Shown here one piece after another: positions 26,016 through 35,075 of a DNA stretch of 64,000 nt. Within the stretch, counting starts at the first letter, position 1, and every line of letters starts with the position of its first letter. Source of the DNA: Dyella_B sp035503745. Its GTDB lineage: Bacteria; Pseudomonadota; Gammaproteobacteria; Xanthomonadales; Rhodanobacteraceae. A model generated the notes under the pieces. It saw only the letters and a program-made list of their open reading frames with translations, was not told the DNA's origin and did no database searches. A program made the position numbers and the translations under genes. The stretch covers positions 141,948 to 205,947 of the forward strand of contig NZ_DATJTC010000031.1 of NCBI RefSeq assembly GCF_035503745.1. The letters are read 5' to 3'.

Positions 26016-27854
26016 GTGGATAGCCATCGTTTTCTGCAAACCGCCGTGGTTTTCCTGCTGGCGACGGTCATTGCCGTACCGCTCACCAAGCGCTTCCGGC
26101 TTGGCGCGGTGCTGGGCTACCTGCTGGCCGGCATCGTCATCGGGCCGGGCGGACTTGGGCTGGTGGCCAATCCGGCAGGCGTTTCGGCTATTTCCGAATT
26201 CGGCGTGGTGCTGATGCTGTTCGTGGTCGGCCTGGAGCTTTCGCCGCAGCGCCTGTGGGTGATGCGCCGGGCGGTGTTCGCCGCGGGTATCTTGCAGGTG
26301 TTTGCCAGCAGCGCGGTGATCGGCGTGGTGGCATTCGCCTGGTTCGGCCTGGTGCCGGGCGCGGCAGCGATCGTCGGCGGCAGCCTGGCCCTGTCATCCA
26401 CCGCGTTCGGCCTGCAGATCCTGGGCGAGCGCAAGGAAGTAGGCAGCGCGTACGGGCGCCAGTCGTTCGCCATCCTCCTGTTCCAGGATCTGGCGGCGAT
26501 CCCCCTGATTGCCGCCGTGCCGCTGCTGGTGACCATGCCCGGCCACCACAGCATCGATCCGCTGGCGCTGCTGCGCACGGCGGCGGTGATCGTGGCGGTG
26601 GTGGTGGGTGGGCGTTACCTGTTGCGTCCGGTCTTTCGCATCGTGGCGCGCACCGATTCGGTGGAGGTATCGACCGCCACCGCCCTGTTGGTGGTGATGG
26701 GTACGGCCTTGCTGATGGAGGAAACCGGCGTGTCGGTCACGCTGGGTGCCTTCCTGGCCGGCGTGCTGCTGGCCGATTCGGAATATCGCCACGAGCTGGA
26801 ATCGCATATCGAGCCGTTCAAGGGCCTGCTGCTGGGCATGTTCTTCATCAGCGTGGGCATGTCGATGCAGGTGCAGCTGCTGCTGCAGGCACCGCTGCTG
26901 GTGATCGGGCTTACGCTCGGGCTGATGCTGGTCAAGGGTGCCCTGCTGTGGCCGCTGGGTTTGACCGTGGGCGGGCTGCAGCGCGGCGATTCCCTGCGGC
27001 TGGCCGTGTTGCTGGCGAGCGGCGGGGAGTTTGCGTTCGTCGTGCTGCGCCAGGCCGCCGAGCGCAAATTGCTCGACGAACGGCAAAGCGGCCTGCTGGT
27101 GCTGACGATCACGCTGTCGATGGCCTTGACGCCGCTGCTGGTGGTGCTTATCGGCAAGCTGCTGGGCAAGCGGCGCATGGCCGAACCGAGCCGTCCCTTC
27201 GATACCATCGTGGCCGATCATCCGCGCGTGATCATCGCCGGCTACGGACGCATGGGGCAGATCGTGGCGCGCGTGCTGCGCGCGCGCAAGATTCCGTTCG
27301 TGGCGCTGGATCCCTCGGTCGAGCAAGTGGATCTGGTGCAACGCTTCAGCCGCACCAACGATATCTTTTACGGCGATCCCGCGCGTCCGGAATTGCTGCG
27401 CGCGGCGCAGACCGATAAAGCGCAGGTGTTCGTGCTGGCCGCGGACGACGCGGAGGCGAGTTTGCGTATCGCGCGCGTGGTGCGCCGTCACTATCCGGAC
27501 CTTAAAATCATCGCGCGTGCACGCAATCGCCAGCATGTGTGGCGCTTGATGGACCTGGGCATCGATGAGCCGGTACGCGAAACGCTTTTTTCCAGCCTCA
27601 AGATGACGCGCAAAGCGCTGCAGGCATTGGGCTTGAGCGCCGAAGAGGCGATTGCGGAAGTGGAAAAATTCCGCCGCAAGGATGCCGAGCTGATGAAAAT
27701 CCAGTACCTGGTCTACGACGACGAGGCCAAGCTGGTGCAGACCACCCGCGAAGCGCTGGCGGACCTGGACAAGCTGTTCGAAGCCGATGCGGAGATCGAA
27801 ACGCCAGCGGACAACCGTCCCGATGCGGACACGCCGCTGGTCGGCGAGCGGTAG
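26016..27854 (+). CDS. CPA2-family monovalent cation:proton antiporter (KefB/KefC-like)
   Basis: 612 residues. The N-terminal part (about 1-385) is a multi-helix Na+/H+ exchanger domain, for example GAVLGYLLAGIVIGPGGLGL and FGVVLMLFVVGLELSP. It is followed by an RCK/TrkA-N domain from about 403 (VIIAGYGRMGQIVARVL), which binds nucleotide and gates transport. Likely a potassium or sodium efflux system linked to pH or electrophile stress. The start is the GTG at 26016, giving MDSHRFLQTAVV, which matches KefC-type N-termini (MDSH). An in-frame ATG at 25953 would add an unlikely arginine-rich leader. No KefF/KefG-like partner is adjacent. Confidence 0.88.
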   Translation: MDSHRFLQTAVVFLLATVIAVPLTKRFRLGAVLGYLLAGIVIGPGGLGLVANPAGVSAISEFGVVLMLFVVGLELSPQRLWVMRRAVFAAGILQVFASSAVIGVVAFAWFGLVPGAAAIVGGSLALSSTAFGLQILGERKEVGSAYGRQSFAILLFQDLAAIPLIAAVPLLVTMPGHHSIDPLALLRTAAVIVAVVVGGRYLLRPVFRIVARTDSVEVSTATALLVVMGTALLMEETGVSVTLGAFLAGVLLADSEYRHELESHIEPFKGLLLGMFFISVGMSMQVQLLLQAPLLVIGLTLGLMLVKGALLWPLGLTVGGLQRGDSLRLAVLLASGGEFAFVVLRQAAERKLLDERQSGLLVLTITLSMALTPLLVVLIGKLLGKRRMAEPSRPFDTIVADHPRVIIAGYGRMGQIVARVLRARKIPFVALDPSVEQVDLVQRFSRTNDIFYGDPARPELLRAAQTDKAQVFVLAADDAEASLRIARVVRRHYPDLKIIARARNRQHVWRLMDLGIDEPVRETLFSSLKMTRKALQALGLSAEEAIAEVEKFRRKDAELMKIQYLVYDDEAKLVQTTREALADLDKLFEADAEIETPADNRPDADTPLVGER

Positions 27855-28015
27855 GCGATGGCACAAAAACATCGCCGGATACGCTAGTGTCTTCGCCGGG
27901 GGTCAGAAGCACGATGAATCGCAAAAGGTAAGCTTCACGCAAGAAAGCTGCGCGCATGGAACGCGTGCGCCCATGGACGTAAACCAAACTCCAGTACATC
28001 GCGTTTCGCCTGAGC

Positions 28016-29089
28016 ATGCCTACGTCCTTATCTCCACTGGTCATCCGTTTCGGTCGTCTGGGCGACACGCTGCTGCTGCAGCCGTTGCTGCGCCGGTTGC
28101 ACGCGCGTTACGGCCGGCCATGCCGGCTGCTGGCCGTGGGCCAATACTCCGTCGAGCTGTATCGCGAACAGCCGGACGTGTCGGAAGTGATCGCGTTGAG
28201 AGCGCACCATCGGCCGTTTCCGCTCAGCCCGGAGCAATGGCGCGCCGTGCATGCGTTGCGCGGCATGCGGCAGGTGCCGGTTTACGTATGCGAGCCACAG
28301 CCGCGCTCGCTCGCGCGGATCCGGCTGCTGTTGAAGCTGGCCGGCGTGGCCGATGACCACTGCGTGTTTCTCAACGACATGCCGGCGCCGCCCGGCAGTC
28401 ATTGGATCGAACACCTGCTGCAACTGGCCGACGCCACGCCGGTGGCGTTTCGCGCCGCGTTCGGCGCGGTGGCGTGCACGACGTCGGCGACGCCCCAATT
28501 GCTGGTCAGCGCGCAGGAGCGCGCGGAGTGCGATCAGTGGCTGATGCGGCGCCAACTTTCCGGACACCCGCTGGTGCTGTTCCAGCCGGCCAACAAGCGC
28601 ACCATCCGCTGGAATGGCGTACGCGCGGCGAGCGACGACGACAAGCAATGGCCGGTGGCGCATTGGGCGCGCGTGGCCGCCGCGGTGCATGCGCAACTGC
28701 CGGATGCGAAGATCCTGCTGTGCGGCGCACCCAACGAAACGGCCTATCTGGAGAGCATTCGCAGCGGCATGGCACAGCCCGGCGTCGAAGTCGTGGCCAC
28801 GGAATTGCCATTGCCGCGATTGAAGGCGCTGCTGGCCGTCGCGCACAGCATGATTTCGGTGGATACCGGGCCCGCGCATATCGCGGCGGCGATGGGGTGT
28901 CCGCTGGTGGTGATGTTTGGATCGGTGTCGCCGGCCTATTGGATGCCGCGCAGCGGCGTGCCGGGGATGGTGCATGTGTTGGGCGGCCCGCCGTTCAATC
29001 GGGTGGATGCGATTGCGCCCGATGAGGTGATCGATGCGTGGCGGGGCGCGCCGGTGCGGGTGGCGCCGGCAACCTCCGCGCCGGCGTGA
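28016..29089 (+). CDS. Glycosyltransferase family 9 (heptosyltransferase-like)
   Basis: 357 residues. It starts MPTSLSPLVIRFGRLGDTLLLQPLLR, the GT9 N-terminal pattern, with C-terminal VDTGPAHIAAAMGCPLVVMFGS, the classic donor-binding signature of WaaC/WaaF-type ADP-heptose:LPS heptosyltransferases. It probably adds a sugar to lipopolysaccharide core or another envelope glycan at the inner face of the membrane; donor and acceptor are not certain. It stands alone with a 161-bp upstream region in which I see nothing definite. The 193 bp after it hold a long hairpin (29165-29217) before the convergent ankyrin gene. Confidence 0.9.
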   Translation: MPTSLSPLVIRFGRLGDTLLLQPLLRRLHARYGRPCRLLAVGQYSVELYREQPDVSEVIALRAHHRPFPLSPEQWRAVHALRGMRQVPVYVCEPQPRSLARIRLLLKLAGVADDHCVFLNDMPAPPGSHWIEHLLQLADATPVAFRAAFGAVACTTSATPQLLVSAQERAECDQWLMRRQLSGHPLVLFQPANKRTIRWNGVRAASDDDKQWPVAHWARVAAAVHAQLPDAKILLCGAPNETAYLESIRSGMAQPGVEVVATELPLPRLKALLAVAHSMISVDTGPAHIAAAMGCPLVVMFGSVSPAYWMPRSGVPGMVHVLGGPPFNRVDAIAPDEVIDAWRGAPVRVAPATSAPA

Positions 29090-29164
29090 ACGCGTCGCGA
29101 GCGTCGATTTTCCTCACGGCGGGAGAGCGGGGGTGAAGGATCGCACGCGCCATGTCTCAATGAT

Positions 29165-29217
29165 CTTCGCTCCGGCGTAGGCCGCGCGGTGCGGAAACGG
29201 CCTACGCCGGGGCGAAG
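29165..29217. repeat. Long intergenic inverted repeat
   Basis: The 20-base arms at 29165-29184 and 29198-29217 (core CCGGCGTAGGCCG / CGGCCTACGCCGG) differ at one pair and enclose a 13-base loop. It lies between two convergent genes (GT9 and ankyrin). No T run follows either side. It could be a bidirectional terminator or a REP-type element. Confidence 0.65.
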
Positions 29218-29282
29218 CGCTGGATAAAAGCGTGCACGGCGTTGCGGTGCGCGTGCATCGGGCGCACGCGCTTTGCGAGGCC

Positions 29283-32200
29283 TTACTGATCCGACGGTTG
29301 CGCGGGCTGGCGCAGCGTTTGCCGTACGCTGGGAATCACGCTGCCGCGCGCTGCCAGTTCGTGCGCAATGTCGATGAAGCCGATGTGCCGCGCCACATCG
29401 GCCGCAGTGCGGCCGAAGTTGTCAACGGCATTGCGATCGGCGCCACGGGCCAGCAGTACGCGTGCCGGCGGCAGCAGCGCGTGCATGGCGCAGGCATGCA
29501 AGGCGGTGACGCCGCGCTGGTCGGCGTGGTCGAGGCGCGCGCCGGCATCGAGCAGCACCGGCAGCAGGGCGCCGATGTGGGTGGGATCGCACTCGCTGCC
29601 GGGACGCAGGTGCGCGCCGAGCAGCAGCAGCAGCGGGGTCTTGCCTTCGCTGTCGGCCAGGTTTGGATCGGCTTGGCGTTTGAGCAGCGCATCGAACAGG
29701 CGGCGTGCGCGCAGGCTGTCGTTTTGTTCGAAGCCGAACTGCGATCCGGCGTGCAGCGCGCTGTGTCCGCGCGCGTCGACGGCGTTGGCGTCGGCGCCTG
29801 CGTCCAGCAGTTGCTCGGCGATTTCCGGATAGCCTTGCACGGCGGCGATCATCAGGGCGGTGGCATCGCCGGGCAGGCGCTGGTTGACGTCGGCGCCGCG
29901 CTCCAGCAGCAGCGCGACCAATGCTTCGCGCCGCGCCGCGACGGCGGCGGCCAGCGGCGTCATGCCGTTGCTGGCGCAGGCGGACAACTGCGCGCCCGCA
30001 TCGATCAACGTGGCGGCGACGTCGCGATGGCCGGCGCCGCAGGCATGCAGCAGCGGCGTGGCGCCTTGCGCATCGCGCGTATCGACGGCAAAGCCCAGTT
30101 CCAGCAGGCGGCGCACGGCGGTGTCGTGGCCGTGCCTGGCGGTTTGAATGAGGTCGTCGGCGCGCAGCGCGCGGCGTGGGCGCTGCCAGCCGTTCCAGTC
30201 CAGCCAGCGTTCCAGCGCCGGGTGTTCCAGCGCCAGGCCGAGCGGCGTTTCGCCGTTCACGTCCACAGCCTCGGCATCCGCGCCATGCGCAACCAGGGCG
30301 CGTACCAGCGGCAGCGCATCGGCGCCGTGTTCCAATGCGGCGAACAGGGGCGTGCGGCCGCTGCTGTCGCGGGTATTTGGATCGCAGCCGCGCGCCAGCA
30401 GCGCCTGCAGCAGGTCGAGCTGGCCGTGGGTGGCGGCCAGGTGCACGGGGGTACGGTTGCGTTCGTCGGTGCCGAACGGGTCGGCGCCGCGCTCGAGCAA
30501 GGCCAGCGGCACGGCGACGCTTTGCGCGGCATGCGGCGCATGCGTCAGTGCCAGCGCCAGCAGGTTCGCGCCGGCAGGAGTGGCGCCGGCGTCGAGCAGA
30601 TCTTCGATCGCTTCGGTGCTTGCGGGCAGCAGCGGCAGCAAGGCGTCGAACAGGCGCCGGCCCAGCGGCGGCAGCGTGGGCAGGTCCACATCCAGGTCAT
30701 CGACCAGCGGCGGCTGCAGGCGCGCTTCGGCCTGCAGGCCATGATCGAGCAACCAGCGCCGCGCGGCGCCCAGGCCCGGTTCGGTCAGGTCCAGGTACAG
30801 CTGCGCCAGTTGCGCCTGCGGCCACTCGCGTACGCGCGCGCTGAAGCTGGAGACGATCGCCCAGTGGCCGAAGCGCAGCGCATCGAGCAGGTGGGCGGGC
30901 GTGTCGGCGCCTTCGCAGATGCTGTCCAGGTCCAGGCTGGCCGGTAGGGGCGTATCCGGATCGAGCAGTGCGACCAGGTCCCAGCGTCCGCTGGCGGCGG
31001 CGTGGTCGAGCGCGCTGCGGCCGTCGTTGCCGGGCGTCTTCGGCTCGGCGCCAAGCGCAAGCAGCGCGCGGATCGTTTCCACGCGCGCATGCGGGGACTG
31101 GCAGGCCAGGGTGAGCGCATCGCGGCCGTGCTGGTCGCGCGCGCCCGCATGGGCATGCGCCTGGGCGAGCTGCTGTACGACAGCGTTGGCGCCGGCGCGC
31201 GAGGCTTCCATCAAGGCGTTGCTGCCGTGCCGGTCCAGCAGGTTCACGTCCGCGCCCGCGCCGATCAGGGTGCGCGCGATCTGTTCGTGGCCCTCGGCGG
31301 CGGCGGTCATCAGGGCACTGCGTCCCTTGGCATCGACGGTATTGACCGGCGCGCGGTGCTTGAGCAACAGCTTGACGCCTTTGATGTCGTCGTCGTTGAT
31401 GCCGGCGGCAGCGACCAGCGCCGGCTCGCCGCCGGCCAGCGATGCCTTGGCGCCGCGCTCGAGCAGGAACTGCACCACCGGCCAGTTGGCGGCGCGGCAG
31501 GCGATCGACAGCGGACTGGCGCCGGCCTGGTTGAGCGCGTCGATCGCCGCGCCCGCGTCCAGCAGCATCGCCGCCACCGTGGGTTCGCCGCTGAGCACGG
31601 CACCATGCAGCGGCGTGTTGCCTTCGGCGTCGGCGGCCAGCGGGTTGGCGCCGTTGGCCAGCAGGGTCATCACCGCATCGGCGCGGCCATGCCAGCTGTC
31701 GCGGGTGGCCGCGAGCAGCGGGGTGAGGCCACCGCTGGCGTGGTTGACGTCGGCGCCCTTGATGATCAGCGCGCGCAGCAGGTGCGGATCGGGCAGCAGC
31801 GCGGCCAGCATCAGCACCGGGCGCTGGTCGCGTTCGCCCGCTTGCGGGGCGGTGTTGGGATCGGCACCGGCTTCGACCAGCGCGAGCGCCCGCGCGATGT
31901 CGCCCTGGCGCGTGGCGGCAAGCAGCGCCTGGGCCTGTTCGGGCGTACCGGCGATGCGCTCCTGCTCGCTCAATGACAACGTGGCGGCGGGCGCCTTCGT
32001 GCCGGTGGCGGGGGTCGCGGCTTGCTTGCGCTGGCGTGGACCGCGCCCTTCGTACAGCATCACGCGCAAGGTGCGGTTGGCGATCAGCAGGCAGCACAAC
32101 GGCAGAACGATCACCGCGTACAGCACCACCGCCGCGGTGCGCATCTCCGAGGGCAGCACCCCGTACAGGCCGCTCAGCGAGATCGCCGCGAACGACAGGG

Positions 32201-32744
32201 TCAGCAGCGACAGCGCGGCCGGCAGAAAATGGCTGAAGAAATGCTCCTCGCGCGCCAGGTGCCGGCCGAAGGCGATGCTGCGCGCCATGGCGGTAAACAG
32301 CGAGGAGCCTTCGTGGCCGCCTTGCGCGGGATAGGCGTCATCCCACACGAACACCAGCGCCAGCGCCGGCCACAGCCGCCACAACACCATCAGCGCCACC
32401 ACCAGCGCGGCGGCCAGCAACAGGCTGGCGCCCAGCGTCGGATGCTGGGTGAGGCGCAACATCGGCCAGGCGATCAACAGGAATACCAGCGCCACATAGC
32501 AGGTGAACATGGCCAGGTGCGCGCCGCCGCGGCGCAGCACGGTGGCGGAGAAATCAGGCTCCGGATCGAAGCCGATCGCGTGGCACACCGCAGCCATCGT
32601 CAAGGTATTGGCCAGCAGCAGCGGGATCAGCGTGAGCGGATGCGCGCCGATCGCGGCGGCGATGCCTGCCACGATCAATCCTGGGACGAACCAGATGAGG
32701 GAAGTGAGAGCGGAAGATGGACGGCGCGATTTGATAGGTGGCAT
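29283..32744 (-). CDS. Large membrane-anchored ankyrin-repeat protein
   Basis: 1153 residues. The N-terminal 235 residues carry about six membrane segments (near 13-34, 37-57, 77-96, 104-133, 172-194, 202-223). A basic linker follows, then ankyrin repeats run from about 266 to 1140. Typical units include GADPNTAPQAG, EGNTPLHGAVLSGEPTVAAM, KGRSALMTAAAEGHEQIA, and RNRTPVHLAATHGQLDLLQA, with around 20 repeats interrupted near 600-740 by a more degenerate stretch. The ankyrin part should be a cytosolic protein-binding surface. No catalytic domain is visible. I recall similar membrane-ankyrin proteins in Xanthomonas; function unknown. No neighbour clearly belongs with it. Confidence 0.87.
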   Translation of the reverse strand: MPPIKSRRPSSALTSLIWFVPGLIVAGIAAAIGAHPLTLIPLLLANTLTMAAVCHAIGFDPEPDFSATVLRRGGAHLAMFTCYVALVFLLIAWPMLRLTQHPTLGASLLLAAALVVALMVLWRLWPALALVFVWDDAYPAQGGHEGSSLFTAMARSIAFGRHLAREEHFFSHFLPAALSLLTLSFAAISLSGLYGVLPSEMRTAAVVLYAVIVLPLCCLLIANRTLRVMLYEGRGPRQRKQAATPATGTKAPAATLSLSEQERIAGTPEQAQALLAATRQGDIARALALVEAGADPNTAPQAGERDQRPVLMLAALLPDPHLLRALIIKGADVNHASGGLTPLLAATRDSWHGRADAVMTLLANGANPLAADAEGNTPLHGAVLSGEPTVAAMLLDAGAAIDALNQAGASPLSIACRAANWPVVQFLLERGAKASLAGGEPALVAAAGINDDDIKGVKLLLKHRAPVNTVDAKGRSALMTAAAEGHEQIARTLIGAGADVNLLDRHGSNALMEASRAGANAVVQQLAQAHAHAGARDQHGRDALTLACQSPHARVETIRALLALGAEPKTPGNDGRSALDHAAASGRWDLVALLDPDTPLPASLDLDSICEGADTPAHLLDALRFGHWAIVSSFSARVREWPQAQLAQLYLDLTEPGLGAARRWLLDHGLQAEARLQPPLVDDLDVDLPTLPPLGRRLFDALLPLLPASTEAIEDLLDAGATPAGANLLALALTHAPHAAQSVAVPLALLERGADPFGTDERNRTPVHLAATHGQLDLLQALLARGCDPNTRDSSGRTPLFAALEHGADALPLVRALVAHGADAEAVDVNGETPLGLALEHPALERWLDWNGWQRPRRALRADDLIQTARHGHDTAVRRLLELGFAVDTRDAQGATPLLHACGAGHRDVAATLIDAGAQLSACASNGMTPLAAAVAARREALVALLLERGADVNQRLPGDATALMIAAVQGYPEIAEQLLDAGADANAVDARGHSALHAGSQFGFEQNDSLRARRLFDALLKRQADPNLADSEGKTPLLLLLGAHLRPGSECDPTHIGALLPVLLDAGARLDHADQRGVTALHACAMHALLPPARVLLARGADRNAVDNFGRTAADVARHIGFIDIAHELAARGSVIPSVRQTLRQPAQPSDQ

Positions 32745-32836
32745 GAGGGCGAGTATAGGAACCAGAGGCGCGTGAGACGGTAATCACTTGTTAACGGGCA
32801 TGCTTGGGATGCCTGATCGAGGCTTCCTGGGTGTCG

Positions 32837-32934
32837 CCAGCGCTGTCTGTCCGCAGTCCATAGGGCCATCGGCGCCGGCAGACCGGCTGTCTGTCGAGAC
32901 GGTGGACCGAAGGCATGTGGACAAACAGCGCTGG
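32837..32934. other. Structured intergenic element, possible leader RNA or ncRNA
   Basis: The arms CCAGCGCTGTCTGTCC (32837-32852) and GGACAAACAGCGCTGG (32919-32934) pair over 16 bases with one mismatch. They enclose 66 bases holding smaller hairpins, such as GCCGG-CAGA-CCGGC and CAGAC-CGGCT-GTCTG. It lies in the 198-bp gap between ycgL and the ankyrin gene (both leftward), so it could be a 5' leader of the ankyrin mRNA. I do not recognise a known RNA family. Confidence 0.45.
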
Positions 32935-32942
32935 CCCCGCAC

Positions 32943-33233
32943 CTATTCTTCCTGCCGCCTGGGCGTGGCTTCCTGTTCCATGATGTTGGCCGCGGCAAGC
33001 GTTTCCTGCGGCGGCAGCTGCAAGTGCCAGCCCTGGGATTGCAGGTGCTCCATCACCACCTGCGCGTCTTCGTTGGGTAGCCGCCGCTGCGCGTGCAATT
33101 CCACCTCCAGCACAAAGCGCAGATCGCCCAGCATCAGCGCCAGCGGCGCGGGCACCACCTGGAAGTTGTCGCGCTGCTGCAGCCACAGATAGGTATCGGC
33201 CTTGCGCTGGCTGGCATAGACGAAACAGTGCAT
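32943..33233 (-). CDS. YcgL domain-containing protein
   Basis: 96 residues starting MHCFVYASQRKADTYLWLQQR, the standard YcgL start. It continues with FQVVPAPLALMLGDLRFVLEVEL and NEDAQVVMEHLQSQGWHLQLPP. Small cytosolic protein of unknown biochemical role, conserved in gammaproteobacteria, where it often neighbours rnd (RNase D); rnd is not next to it here. The ATG at 33233 was chosen from the family N-terminus. Divergent from the fadL-like gene across 252 bp that contains only non-coding DNA, presumably both promoters. Confidence 0.92.
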   Translation of the reverse strand: MHCFVYASQRKADTYLWLQQRDNFQVVPAPLALMLGDLRFVLEVELHAQRRLPNEDAQVVMEHLQSQGWHLQLPPQETLAAANIMEQEATPRRQEE

Positions 33234-33485
33234 GGCGGAGCCCGGGGAAAACGTGAGGGCCCGAAGGTTAGCAGTACCGGTCGCCAGCGTCGCGCGCATG
33301 TGGCGGGGTCGTCTGGCGCCGGGTCAGCTTTGTGCGGCTGCGGTGATTGCTGCAATTGCACTTGCATGCCTGCAACCGAGCCGGCACAGTGCCCGCCTGG
33401 GGTATCAAACGCGCGTATGAAATGTTGTTTCGCCGGGCCCCTGCAACACCCGATGCCGTCAACAAATATTAAGCAGGAGCCATCG

Positions 33486-34904
33486 ATGCAGATTTCCCGT
33501 AGCACCGTCCGCGGTGCCCACCCGCTTGCCCTGGGCACCCTGGGCCTGGCCATTGCCGGCGCGCTGGTCGCCCCGCAGCAGGCGCACGCCAGTGCTTTCC
33601 AGTTGAAGGAAGACAGCGCGCAGGCCATGGGCCGCGCCTATGCCGGCTCGCTGACCGCGGGCAACGACGTGTCCGTGGTGGCCAACGGCCCGGCCGCGAT
33701 GACCGACCTCAAGGGCACCTATTTCGAGGCGGACGTGACCGCCATCAACTTCAGCGCCCAGTTCTCCGGCAGCGCCCATGACGTGCTGGGCAACCCGATC
33801 AGCGGCGGCAACGGCGGCGATGCCGGCACCACCATGCCGGTCCCGGCACTGTTCTTTGAAACCCAGGTCAGCGACCGCTGGCACGTGGGCGCCGCCTTCA
33901 CCGTGCCGTTCGGCTTCAAGACCGATTACGACAGCGACTGGGTCGGCCGCTACAACGCCATCTATTCCAAGTTCGAGTCGCTGGACGGCACGCTGTCCGC
34001 TTCGTTCGACGTCACCGACAAGCTCAGCATCGGCGGCAGCGCCATCGCCCAGCGCACCACGGCCACGCTGACCAATGCGATCAACTTCGCCAGCGTCGGC
34101 CTCGATCTGGCCGGCCCGAATGCTTCGGGCCCGATCAAGCTGCCGGTCAGCAGCGTGTACGCGCTGATTCCGCCCGGCACCGACGGTTCGGCCCGCATCA
34201 CCGGCAGCGATTGGGCCTGGGGCTGGCAGCTGGGCGCCTACTACAAGATCGACCCGCAGGATCGCCTGGCGGTGAACTACCGCTCCAAGATCGCCCATCG
34301 CCTGCAGGGCACGGCCGATTTCAACGTGCCGCAGAACGTGTCCACACTGATCGGCCAGCTGGCTCCGCTGCTGGGCCTGAACTCGTCCAGCCTGCCGTTC
34401 CAGAACACCAGCGGCACCGCCGATTTCACCACCCCGGCGATCACCACGGTCAGCTACTGGCACCAGGAAGACAAGTTCGGTTTCGGCGCGGACGTGGCCT
34501 ACACGGAGTGGGACGTGTTCAAGAACCTCACCGTCAACTACGGCAACCCGTCGCAGCCGTCCACCACGCAGGTGTTCAACTGGCATAACTCCTGGTATGC
34601 CTCGTTCGGCGGCGAGTACTACCTCACCGACAAGCTGACCGCGCGCGCCGGTATCGGTTTCGACGGTACGCCGACCTCGGCCGCCACCCGCGACGTGCGC
34701 GTGCCGGACGAATCGCGCAAGCTCGCTTCGGTGGGCCTGGGCTACAAGGCGTCCGAGCATTTGTCGATCAACGCCTCGTATGCGCACATCTTCGTCAACC
34801 GCGCCGCCATCGACAACGACGTCAGCGCGACCGAAGACGCCATCACCGGTACCTACGACGACTACGGCAATCTGTTCGCGTTGTCGGCGGTCTACAAGTT
34901 CTGA
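33486..34904 (+). CDS. FadL/TodX-family outer membrane transport protein
   Basis: 472 residues. Signal peptide of about 37 residues (GALVAPQQAHASA, cleavage near AHA-SA). The mature protein begins with the FadL hallmark SAFQLKEDSAQAMGRAYAG, then GNDVSVVANGPAAMTDL. It carries amphipathic beta strands through to a terminal aromatic, LFALSAVYKF. It is a 14-strand outer membrane channel for long-chain fatty acids or other hydrophobic compounds. The ATG at 33486 has AGCAGGAG upstream. It is followed by a strong terminator (34916-34953). No fatty-acid degradation genes are adjacent. Confidence 0.94.
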   Translation: MQISRSTVRGAHPLALGTLGLAIAGALVAPQQAHASAFQLKEDSAQAMGRAYAGSLTAGNDVSVVANGPAAMTDLKGTYFEADVTAINFSAQFSGSAHDVLGNPISGGNGGDAGTTMPVPALFFETQVSDRWHVGAAFTVPFGFKTDYDSDWVGRYNAIYSKFESLDGTLSASFDVTDKLSIGGSAIAQRTTATLTNAINFASVGLDLAGPNASGPIKLPVSSVYALIPPGTDGSARITGSDWAWGWQLGAYYKIDPQDRLAVNYRSKIAHRLQGTADFNVPQNVSTLIGQLAPLLGLNSSSLPFQNTSGTADFTTPAITTVSYWHQEDKFGFGADVAYTEWDVFKNLTVNYGNPSQPSTTQVFNWHNSWYASFGGEYYLTDKLTARAGIGFDGTPTSAATRDVRVPDESRKLASVGLGYKASEHLSINASYAHIFVNRAAIDNDVSATEDAITGTYDDYGNLFALSAVYKF

Positions 34905-34915
34905 TCGCGGGTTTT

Positions 34916-34953
34916 CGAACGCCCCCTTGTCATGGGCAAGGGGGCGTTCGTTT
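34916..34953 (+). terminator. Rho-independent terminator after the fadL-like gene
   Basis: A perfect 14-bp stem, CGAACGCCCCCTTG / CAAGGGGGCGTTCG, with a 7-base loop and a trailing TTTG. It lies 11 bases after the stop codon. Confidence 0.88.
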
Positions 34954-35075
34954 GACCGGGTAGCCGCGGCGCTTGTCGCTTCAGGTTTCTGCACGACTCC
35001 TCCTGCGCATCGCCGCGAGGGAGGGACGCTCTGATGTAAGGTCCGTTCATAAGCCCACGTCTACGGGATTGGCAA

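Noticed and set aside
29232..30947. A 571-codon plus-strand frame opposite the ankyrin gene, with repetitive appearance
   Set aside because: The periodicity is the reverse complement of the ankyrin repeats, not an independent repeat protein.
29283..32744. Tandem DNA repeats or a CRISPR-like array in the ankyrin gene
   Set aside because: Repeats are at protein level (about 33 residues) and divergent in DNA; there are no identical direct repeats with unique spacers.
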